A DNA stretch of 5,120 nt, taken from positions 1-5,120 of the forward strand of contig CALGCG010000117.1 of assembly GCA_937884485.1 (NCBI GenBank). The letters run 5' to 3'. This document shows, one piece after another, positions 1 to 5,120 of this stretch (positions are counted from its first letter, which is position 1; every line of letters starts with the position of its first letter). Origin of the DNA: an uncultured Bacteroidales bacterium. Its GTDB lineage: Bacteria; Bacteroidota; Bacteroidia; Bacteroidales; P3. The position numbers and the translations under genes were made by a program. Under the pieces are notes generated by a model that was given only the letters and a program-made list of their open reading frames with translations, ran no database searches and was not told the origin of the DNA.

Positions 1-1627
1 GGATGGCTGCCCACTGTGCTGCGGTGAAACTGGAGTTGTTCAGGTCGTACTCCCACGTCCATCCGCTGCCGTTCACCCACTTGTAACGCTTATATACTGT
101 GTTGCCCGCTGCGTCGGTGGCGCTGACAAAGGCATAGTCGTTGGCGTTGGCCGTCACCTGCTCCAACTCCTGAAGACTGTTATATGTGCCCTTGAAGTCG
201 GCGGTTGCGGTCGAGATGCTGCTATTGACGAAGTTCTTGTCAGCGAGCTGGTTCTGTGCCGTTGCCTGCGCGGGAATTTTACCGTTGATGATGTCGATAG
301 CGGTCTGCAAAGCCTGCTCCGCACCCTCGGCACGGGTCTGCTCATTGACCAAACCAGCCTCCAGTGCGGTCACACGCGCTTTCGTTTCAGTGACATCTTC
401 GGCATAAGTCTCATGGTCTGTGACAGCCGTAGAGTGATCGCTCTCAGCACGGGTATGGTCAGCAGCAGCAATAGTGTGGTCTTCCTCGGCCCGTGTATGG
501 TCTTCGGCAGCGGTCGCGTAATCGCTGACTGCTGTGGTATGGTCACTCTCCGCACGGGTATGGTCAGATACTGCCGTTGTGTGGTCACTCTCGGCACGGT
601 TATGGTCAGCATCGGCAATGGTGTGGTCACTCTCCGCACGGGTATGGTCAGATGCTGCCGTTGTGTGGTCACTCTCCGCACGGGTATGGTCAGATGCTGC
701 CGTTGTGTGGTCATCGGCAGCAGTATTATGGTCTGACTCTGCACGCTCATGGTCTGGTAGCACTGTGTCGCCTTGTTCCTTTGCATAGTCTCCCTGAGCC
801 TTGGCGTAGTCGGCTTTCTGTTGAGCCAAAGCCGCTTTGTCGTTAGCAAGGGCTGCTGCTGCTTGTGCAAGGGCTGCTTTGTCAGCGGCTAATTGCGCTT
901 TCTCGTTGGCGAGAACTGCTGCTGCTTGGGCAAGGTCTGCCTTGTCTGCTGCCAGTTGCGCCTTCTCGATGGCGAGGGTGGCAGCACTATTGGCAGCAGC
1001 CGTGGCCGCTTCGCTCTCTGTCTTCAGTCCGGCAAACTCGCTGACACGCTCCGCTTCGGCATCGACGCGCTGCTGCTCATGGTTGATACGTTGCTGTTCC
1101 AGACTGATGCGCTGCTGCTCGTTCTGCTGTCGTGTCTCTTCTGCGGCAATACGAGCTGCCTCATTGCCGACGCGCTGCTGCTCAGCCTCGATGCGTGCCT
1201 CCTCATTAGTAATGCGCTGGGCTTCGTTGGCGTAGGCGGGCAGGGCGAACTGTATGTCCGGGGCTGTCTCGCCCTGGAAGTCGAGCACCACCTGACACGC
1301 CATGCCGTCCACATCGGCCACCACGCTGCTGCGGTTCAGCACCTCGTCCTCCGTGTCGTCGGGGAAGTCGGCCATCGCGAAGTGGTAGCTTATCTCATAT
1401 CTCAGCTCTCCCACCGTCAGCCGGTGGTCGTCGAACTGCACCTTCAGCTTCGTCGGCTCAGCGGGGTCGTAGGCGCAGTGCGTCCACGTCTCGCCGTCCC
1501 ACCCTGCGAAATACGCTTGTTTGGGTGCGGATGTCCAGAACTTGATGCAGAAGGGCACCGCCCACCCTGCGTCGCTCGTCAGCGTCAAGAGAAAATCACT
1601 CTTGTAATTTATTCGCCATATCTTCAT
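1..1627 (-). CDS. Long fibrous phage tail protein with heptad-repeat rod (end beyond left edge)
   Basis: The frame is open from ATG at 1627 to the left edge without a stop, giving 542 visible residues. Residues 1-130 (MKIWRINYKSDFLLTLTSDAGW...IQFALPAYA) form a compact β-rich domain that I recall at the start of Bacteroidales phage tail proteins, probably the end that docks to the tail. A repeat rod follows: nine NExxRIx heptads (134-196), an Ala/Ser-rich joint (197-220), nine xKAxLAx heptads (221-283), a short EQGDTVLP break, and seventeen DHTRAES/DHTTAAS heptads (292-410). A charged helix (ALEAGLVNEQTRAEGAEQALQ, about 421-441) leads to NQLADKNFVNSS (459-470), KGTYNSLQELEQ, YKRYKWVNG and NNSSFTAAQWAAI (530-542), a module common to these phages. 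The missing C-terminus probably holds a tip or receptor-binding domain. The start is supported by the conserved N-terminus, 12 bases after the previous stop. The gene was inferred by direct translation because both frame ends do not fall inside the window. The structural fibre role is likely; attachment partner and receptor are unknown. Confidence 0.88.
   Translation of the reverse strand, partial: MKIWRINYKSDFLLTLTSDAGWAVPFCIKFWTSAPKQAYFAGWDGETWTHCAYDPAEPTKLKVQFDDHRLTVGELRYEISYHFAMADFPDDTEDEVLNRSSVVADVDGMACQVVLDFQGETAPDIQFALPAYANEAQRITNEEARIEAEQQRVGNEAARIAAEETRQQNEQQRISLEQQRINHEQQRVDAEAERVSEFAGLKTESEAATAAANSAATLAIEKAQLAADKADLAQAAAVLANEKAQLAADKAALAQAAAALANDKAALAQQKADYAKAQGDYAKEQGDTVLPDHERAESDHNTAADDHTTAASDHTRAESDHTTAASDHTRAESDHTIADADHNRAESDHTTAVSDHTRAESDHTTAVSDYATAAEDHTRAEEDHTIAAADHTRAESDHSTAVTDHETYAEDVTETKARVTALEAGLVNEQTRAEGAEQALQTAIDIINGKIPAQATAQNQLADKNFVNSSISTATADFKGTYNSLQELEQVTANANDYAFVSATDAAGNTVYKRYKWVNGSGWTWEYDLNNSSFTAAQWAAI
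398..754 (-). repeat. In-frame 21-bp tandem repeat, 17 units (DHTRAES/DHTTAAS heptads)
   Basis: Seventeen consecutive 21-base units encode residues 292-410 of the fibre protein. Asp at position 1 is present in all units, His at position 2 in 16 of 17 (Tyr once, DYATAAE), and Ala at position 5 in 16 of 17. Positions 3, 4, 6 and 7 vary among polar or small residues. Units mostly alternate between RAES and TTAA/TTAV types, giving a higher-order 14-residue (42-base) period. Because 21 is a multiple of three, other frames through the block are also open, which explains the spurious reading frames here. Confidence 0.95.
621..704 (-). repeat. Exact 42-bp tandem duplication inside the DHT repeat block
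   Basis: Bases 621-662 and 663-704 are identical by direct reading (plus-strand unit begins GTGTGGTCACTCTCC). A third partial copy of nine bases (GTGTGGTCA) follows at 705-713. Neighbouring units differ at several bases, so this is the most recent duplication in the block. It is in frame and adds two heptads per copy. Confidence 0.95.
779..967 (-). repeat. 63-bp tandem repeat, two good copies and one degenerate (xKAxLAx heptads)
   Basis: Units at 905-967 and 842-904 encode EKAQLAADKADLAQAAAVLAN and its near copy, residues 221-241 and 242-262. A degenerate third unit at 779-841 encodes residues 263-283, starting DKAALAQQKADYAK. Each 21-residue unit is itself three heptads of the form xKAxLAx. 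The first two copies differ at many third positions, so they are older than the exact 42-bp duplication. Alanine-rich helix, probably coiled coil. Confidence 0.9.
1040..1228 (-). repeat. Nine NExxRIx heptads at the start of the rod
   Basis: Residues 134-196 divide cleanly into NEAQRIT, NEEARIE, AEQQRVG, NEAARIA, AEETRQQ, NEQQRIS, LEQQRIN, HEQQRVD and AEAERVS. Glu at position 2 and Arg at position 5 (position 4 is R-shifted only in AEETRQQ, which carries R at position 5) are constant, with Ile/Val at position 6 in eight of nine. The protein repeat is clear, while the DNA repeat is diverged. This Glu/Arg heptad run is a common helical stalk in Bacteroidales phage tail proteins as I recall them. 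Confidence 0.85.
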
Positions 1628-1639
1628 AAGCGTATATGT
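1628..1639 (-). other. 12-base gap between spike and fibre genes, no terminator
   Basis: The coding strand reads ACATATACGCTT between the TAA of the spike gene and the ATG of the fibre gene. It is too short for a promoter or terminator and carries no Shine-Dalgarno sequence. This supports co-transcription and possibly coupled translation of the two genes. Confidence 0.7.
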
Positions 1640-4339
1640 TTACTCGTTATTATTCTGTGCCAATAAGTCCACCACCTGCGAACTGAAATCAGTCCATGCA
1701 CTCAACTCAACAACGTAAGGCAGCGCGTCCTTGTTCCAGTAAGGATATGGAATATCCTGCCCGTATGTCGGTGAGTCTGGGTCTGGGTCTAACACCGTTG
1801 CATCTTGATTGATGACATTCACCAACAACTTGCATTCCGAGGGCGTTGTGCCTTCATATAGAATTTGGTCTTTTCCGTAGCCTCCCGTTGCTATTGAACT
1901 GGCGGCAAGCACGATATTGTCAGCATCAAGCATCAACCAAGAATATCCGTTATTTGCAGAACCGCTGCCAAGCACCTTAACCTTTACACCAGCAGGGATA
2001 AGAAGAGCGCAAGCGTCAAATTTATAATCTCTGGATTGTGGTAATGTTGTTGAATGAACTGTCCATGTGTATTCTTGACCGACAACTGCAATAATTCTAT
2101 CGTCATTAACGCATCGAGCATGTCGGTACAAAGTCGGCGTGTAGGTATATCTTTCCATTGGTGTCAGCGAGTCAGCTTTCCATTTTGTTCCGTCCCAATA
2201 GAGGTTCTTGTCAAGGTCTGTGGCGAAGTATCTGTAACCTATAACATCAGTAGCGGGTACATCATCGGCAGGCCCTGCACTAAAGTGCTCAGACTCTGGT
2301 TCGGGGCCTGGATCAGGAGTTTGCCAGTAAACATTCACAAGTTCGTTGCCGTTCACGAAATAATCCATCAATATGCTCTTGTCGTAAAACAGATTGATGT
2401 TATTATCGTTATTATTGACAATCTTGTTTTCAGTTACAACTACTCTCTCAAGAGCCCCTTGTGTTTTCTGCCGCAAGAAGAATACACTGCTGGGGTTACT
2501 TCCAGACGGGAAAGTGACTGTGTTGTTATTTACTACAAGTTCCTTGAAGTGGGTTGTTACTGTTGGTGTAGTCCGAACAAAACTCTGAGATGTTGATATG
2601 ATATTGTTGGCAATATCAAGTCTGTTAAATATAGGAGCATAAATATCAATAGCAGCATTTCCATACGAGATGATTACATTATCTCTGACAATGCTTCTGT
2701 CCCTGCTTTGACTGTATTGGATAAATGGAATGTTAACATTTCCGACAATCTCAATACAACCTTCAAAAGGCTCGTCTGTAGATTGGTCGACGACCTCCAC
2801 AAGCAACCTTGCATTCTGGGTGGAGAAGTCCACGCCTTCGCCAAGTATAAAGCGATTGTTCTTGAATGTGGCGTTAAAGGCTATCTCTCGAATAGTCGAA
2901 ATGGTGTAAGGACTGCTTTCTTCTGGTATATAGTCATAATATACCGTGTTATTCTCCATGCGCTGATTGTCGCCTCGCAATCCCAAGGCAGTCGGGTGTT
3001 TGGAGCAATACACAATGTTGTCGTGGCAATATACTTCTGCACCTCCGTGGAAGCCAAGAATGTAATGGTCAAGAGGGAAAACGCTGTCACCCATCGTATC
3101 ACCAACCACGTTGCCCCAGACCTCAATTCCTACAACCATTCCATATCTTTGACCGCCATCAATCCCACTGCGGCAGCAGAAGCATTGGTTATGGTGAACA
3201 CGGGTATAGTTACCGGTTGCGTTGATGCCATAACCTACAGAATACGGTGTCTCGTGATTACTGCCCATACACTCATAGACCTCGCAGCCATACACTTCAT
3301 TGTGTGTACCTCCAAGGCCTATTCCGTTCACGGCGTTTTTGTTGCCGTAATATCGGATATTATAAACCTTTGAATAATGGGAATTGACGATAATTCCCTC
3401 TGGGCTTCCAGTTTCTTTATGGTTGTAGATGGTCAGGTCATGCACACAAATATCGTGCACATTGGCATAGCGCACAATACGGTTGTATTGCTTTCTCGGC
3501 ACGGCGATACTCATCCATACCTTGTCATCTTCAACAGCTATCACGGTGCTTTCCATGCCGTACTGGTATGGACGACCGCCTATCTGCTCATTCTCGAAGA
3601 GACGTAAAACATCGCCAATGCCTATAGTCGCAGCTATGTCTGCATCCTGAATACAGGTAGAAGATGGCATCACAACTGGATCTGCCTCCCCGTTGGTGAA
3701 TATCATTTCTGGTTCGGCACCAGCATCTACAGCGCCAGAAGCAGTACAGTTTATTGTTGCACCGTTGCCGTCCAGCTCCACATTGTTGTCAACAAGTCGT
3801 ATTTTGTGCGAAATGTTATACGTTTCACCCTCTTTCAGGATGATTTTGCAAGGATTGGCAAAGCGCAAGCCGCTGATGAATGTGCCAATATCGTCAGTGT
3901 TGATGTAGGCAAAATCAAGCACATCGTTCAGGATTGTTCCTGACAGATAGCCATTGCTAAGACTGCCGCCTGCAAATTCTAACACACATCCCGTCGGAAT
4001 CTCTATCGTTTCGCCTCCAAGGTCGAAATCATACTGAATAATAAAGATGGTGTTTGTCAGCGGATTGCCTTCGCCATCCTCAAACATTTCCTGTGTGAGC
4101 GTGTTTACTCCGTTTACTATATTCTTCTTCATCACCTCTCTTCCCATGCCGCTATAGTCGGCAGGACGATAAGCCTTCTCTTCAAGAATAGCATTATTGA
4201 GCACATCTTGGGAAATACCTTTAGCATCGTCGTATATCTCGTCCGCCCCGGCGATGATGTGGTTCACTTCCGGGTTGTCGCTGTCCTTCAACGAGTGAAG
4301 GCGGTTGGCGACGTTCCATGTTTTTTCTTGTGTTGCCAT
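1640..4339 (-). CDS. Right-handed β-helix tailspike / receptor-binding protein, 899 aa
   Basis: This is a complete gene from ATG at 4339 to TAA at 1642-1640. Residues 1-60 (WNVANRLHS at 8-16, GADEIYDD at 31-38) match an anchor I recall at the N-terminus of many Bacteroidales phage tail proteins; there is no signal peptide. Residues 64-140 (SGMGREVMKKNIVNGVNTLT, then IEIPTGCVLEFAGGSL) look like the cap of a pectate-lyase-type solenoid. From about 180 to 670 short β-strands alternate with asparagine turns (N347, 384, 410, 441, 464, 495, 534, 554, 579, 606 and 638, mostly 20-32 residues apart), typical of a right-handed parallel β-helix. A proline-rich hinge (675-683) leads to GYRYFATDLDKNLYWDGTKW (701-720), a module shared by many phage tail proteins, and then a β-rich C-terminal domain (about 740-899). 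Such proteins form trimeric spikes that bind and sometimes cleave surface polysaccharide. No catalytic set could be identified, so depolymerase activity is only possible. The solenoid is much more AT-rich than the neighbouring genes and carries a local Cys/His cluster. Confidence 0.9.
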   Translation of the reverse strand: MATQEKTWNVANRLHSLKDSDNPEVNHIIAGADEIYDDAKGISQDVLNNAILEEKAYRPADYSGMGREVMKKNIVNGVNTLTQEMFEDGEGNPLTNTIFIIQYDFDLGGETIEIPTGCVLEFAGGSLSNGYLSGTILNDVLDFAYINTDDIGTFISGLRFANPCKIILKEGETYNISHKIRLVDNNVELDGNGATINCTASGAVDAGAEPEMIFTNGEADPVVMPSSTCIQDADIAATIGIGDVLRLFENEQIGGRPYQYGMESTVIAVEDDKVWMSIAVPRKQYNRIVRYANVHDICVHDLTIYNHKETGSPEGIIVNSHYSKVYNIRYYGNKNAVNGIGLGGTHNEVYGCEVYECMGSNHETPYSVGYGINATGNYTRVHHNQCFCCRSGIDGGQRYGMVVGIEVWGNVVGDTMGDSVFPLDHYILGFHGGAEVYCHDNIVYCSKHPTALGLRGDNQRMENNTVYYDYIPEESSPYTISTIREIAFNATFKNNRFILGEGVDFSTQNARLLVEVVDQSTDEPFEGCIEIVGNVNIPFIQYSQSRDRSIVRDNVIISYGNAAIDIYAPIFNRLDIANNIISTSQSFVRTTPTVTTHFKELVVNNNTVTFPSGSNPSSVFFLRQKTQGALERVVVTENKIVNNNDNNINLFYDKSILMDYFVNGNELVNVYWQTPDPGPEPESEHFSAGPADDVPATDVIGYRYFATDLDKNLYWDGTKWKADSLTPMERYTYTPTLYRHARCVNDDRIIAVVGQEYTWTVHSTTLPQSRDYKFDACALLIPAGVKVKVLGSGSANNGYSWLMLDADNIVLAASSIATGGYGKDQILYEGTTPSECKLLVNVINQDATVLDPDPDSPTYGQDIPYPYWNKDALPYVVELSAWTDFSSQVVDLLAQNNNE

Positions 4340-4354
4340 ATTTGTTGTTGTTTT
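4340..4354 (-). promoter_or_regulatory. A-rich translation leader of the β-helix spike gene
   Basis: Immediately before the ATG at 4339 the minus strand reads AAAACAACAACAAAT. There is no AGGAGG-like sequence at a useful distance. A-rich, unstructured leaders are the usual start-site context in Bacteroidota, where Shine-Dalgarno sequences are rare. This supports the chosen start and the host assignment. No TAnnTTTG promoter element of the Bacteroides type is visible in the gap, so the gene is probably read through from upstream. Confidence 0.5.
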
Positions 4355-4386
4355 TCGTTATTTCGGAATATCGTTATATCGTTATG
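4355..4386 (-). repeat. Degenerate 8-bp tandem repeat, four units, in the gap between genes 1 and 2
   Basis: On the plus strand the units are TCGTTATT (4355), TCGGAATA (4363), TCGTTATA (4371) and TCGTTATG (4379), exactly eight bases apart. On the coding strand this reads as repeated ATAACGA. The block fills most of the 50-base spacer, and its promoter-proximal end overlaps the last few bases before and around the upstream stop region. It is not translated as part of either gene. Its function is unknown: it may be an operator-like or mRNA-level element, or simply slippage-derived AT-rich sequence. I see no stable hairpin in it. Confidence 0.6.
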
Positions 4387-4389
4387 AAG

Positions 4390-5120
4390 TCAGGACACGG
4401 TGAAAACCTGCGGGCCGTCTCCCGTGAAGCCGTCGTCGCTGGCCCAGACGTTGTAGTTCTCGTCGCCAAGTGCGGCCACGATTCCACCGCTTACAGGACT
4501 GGCCTCGCTGCCGCTGCCCATGACCACGCTCTTCACCTGTGCCACGCCCTGCTTCGGGACGCGAAGGTAGAACTTGCGGCGGGTGCTGTCGAGCTGCACG
4601 GTATAAGCCCTTGCAACCGTCGTCGTCGGCTGGCCGTCGGGATGCCTCGCGTCCACGCCGTACTTTGTGAGGTTGTCTTCATCAAAATCTTCCTGTGCGC
4701 CGTAGAAGATGGGATAGACGGCGGTGATGCTCTTGTTCGCTGGGCGGTGTAGGCCGCTAATGGTAAAGTCGGCTGAGTAGGCCACGGAGCCGGGCGCGTT
4801 GAGTGTCACAGCGGTGTCGGTGTGGTTGAGTGTCTTGCCGCTGCCGGTGGCCAGGGTGTTCTCGCCGCGCTTGATGGTGATGGCCGTCGCGTCGGTGTTG
4901 GTGGTGGCCGTCAGGTCAATGTCGGTGGCCGTGCCGACAAAGATTGTGGCAGGGCTGGCGGCAAGGTTGACGGTGGCATCCTTGCTGACGATGGCGTCAA
5001 TCTGTGCCTGGAGGTCGTTCTCCTTCTCGGTGGCGCGTGCCGTCTCGGCATCCACCGCGTAGGCTATCCGCGTATCGATGCTGCCGCCGCTGCCTACCTG
5101 ATTTTCAAGGGCTGTTGCCC
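4390..5120 (-). CDS. Phage tail/fibre protein, C-terminal part (start beyond right edge)
   Basis: The frame is open from the right edge to a TGA at 4392-4390, giving 242 visible residues. A GTG at 5055 could be taken as a start, but the frame continues upstream with ATALENQVGSGGSIDTRIA, so the true start lies outside the window. In order, the protein has a Gly/Ser-rich stretch, a short charged helix (ETARATEKENDLQAQIDAI, about 5046-4990), and a β-rich Thr/Ala/Asp region resembling an Ig-like sandwich (TVNLAASPATIFVG onward, about 4985-4725). It ends in a domain with YPIFYGA (4716-4696), FYLRVP (4573-4556) and the terminus PQVFTVS. That end resembles C-terminal domains I recall from Bacteroidales phage fibre proteins. 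It is Gly/Ala/Thr-rich, has no cysteine in the visible part and shows no enzyme motif. It is the upstream member of a three-gene set. Coding status is firm. The structural tail role is inferred from motifs and neighbours, and the exact role (baseplate, fibre or adaptor) is unknown. Confidence 0.85.
   Translation of the reverse strand, partial: ATALENQVGSGGSIDTRIAYAVDAETARATEKENDLQAQIDAIVSKDATVNLAASPATIFVGTATDIDLTATTNTDATAITIKRGENTLATGSGKTLNHTDTAVTLNAPGSVAYSADFTISGLHRPANKSITAVYPIFYGAQEDFDEDNLTKYGVDARHPDGQPTTTVARAYTVQLDSTRRKFYLRVPKQGVAQVKSVVMGSGSEASPVSGGIVAALGDENYNVWASDDGFTGDGPQVFTVS

Noticed and set aside
398..754. CRISPR array
   Set aside because: The units are contiguous 21/42-base in-frame repeats with no unique spacers, and they encode a regular heptad protein.
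413..846. Three overlapping plus-strand frames of repeated MVWSLSAR / CGHSPHGYGQ type
   Set aside because: They are antisense to the same repeat block. A repeat length that is a multiple of three keeps all frames open, and the products resemble no recognised protein.
370..870. 166-codon minus-strand frame rich in TIPVRRVTT repeats
   Set aside because: It is a shifted frame through the 21-bp repeat block of the fibre gene. The true frame gives the DHTRAES heptads and is continuous with conserved domains on both sides.
837..1666. Plus-strand frames of 132 and 257 codons, antisense to the fibre gene
   Set aside because: The opposite strand encodes recognisable phage modules and heptads. The antisense products are low-complexity Ala/Ser/Cys/Leu strings.
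2054..3373. Plus-strand frames of 180 and 221 codons inside the spike gene
   Set aside because: They lie antisense to the β-helix, have no recognisable domain and have no supporting start context.
1640..4339. Pectate lyase or other host carbohydrate enzyme
   Set aside because: The β-helix is of that general shape, but there is no signal peptide or clear catalytic set, and the N-terminal anchor and neighbours are phage tail proteins.
4318..4752. Plus-strand 144-codon frame across the gap and gene 1
   Set aside because: It is antisense to the conserved C-terminal domain of gene 1 and its product has no recognisable features.
5053..5055. GTG as the start codon of gene 1
   Set aside because: The frame remains open to the right edge with sequence typical of a fibre linker, and the GTG sits inside that linker (AVDAETARAT).
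1..5120. Diversity-generating retroelement acting on the spike or fibre tip
   Set aside because: No reverse transcriptase, template repeat or duplicated variable region with adenine-specific differences is visible in the window. One could lie outside it.

Overview
The window is a tail-fibre/receptor-binding cassette of a bacteriophage or prophage that most likely infects a member of the Bacteroidales. Three reasons support this. The proteins carry modules I recognise from gut Bacteroidales phages and prophages: a WNVANRLHS...GADEIYDD anchor, an N-terminal MKIWRINYKSDF β domain leading into LPAYANEAQRI heptads, and a LADKNFVNSS...NNSSFTAAQWAAI module. The start codons lack Shine-Dalgarno sequences, and the best-supported leader is A-rich, as is usual in Bacteroidota. 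No host housekeeping gene is present. The family assignments come from memory of these motifs and not from a search. Genus, and lytic phage versus prophage, cannot be decided here.

All three genes are read on the minus strand, so transcription runs from right to left. (1) 5120-4390 is the C-terminal part of a tail protein whose start lies beyond the right edge. It has a short helical linker, an Ig-like β region and a C-terminal YPIFYG/FYLRVP domain. (2) 4339-1640 is a complete 899-residue tailspike-like protein: a conserved anchor, a long right-handed β-helix with an asparagine ladder, a proline-rich hinge, and a C-terminal β domain that probably faces the receptor. (3) 1627-1 is the N-terminal 542 residues of a long fibre protein whose end lies beyond the left edge. 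A compact β domain is followed by about 35 seven-residue repeats in three blocks, and then by the conserved LADKNFVNSS module.

The gaps between genes are 50 and 12 bases, and no terminator is visible, so the three genes are probably co-transcribed. The 50-base gap holds a degenerate 8-bp tandem repeat and an A-rich leader. No stretch over 300 bases lacks a gene. Base composition is a mosaic: parts of genes 1 and 3 reach about 65-70% GC, while the β-helix of gene 2 falls to about 33-37%. This fits exchange of the receptor-binding part between otherwise conserved anchors.

I infer that the three proteins are successive parts of one tail-tip apparatus, each with a conserved attachment end and a variable distal part. 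I see no defence system, RNA gene, CRISPR array, reverse transcriptase or integrase. The most unusual features are the His/Ala-patterned seven-residue repeat rod in gene 3, with its exact 42-bp duplication, and the cysteine/histidine-rich face of the β-helix in gene 2.
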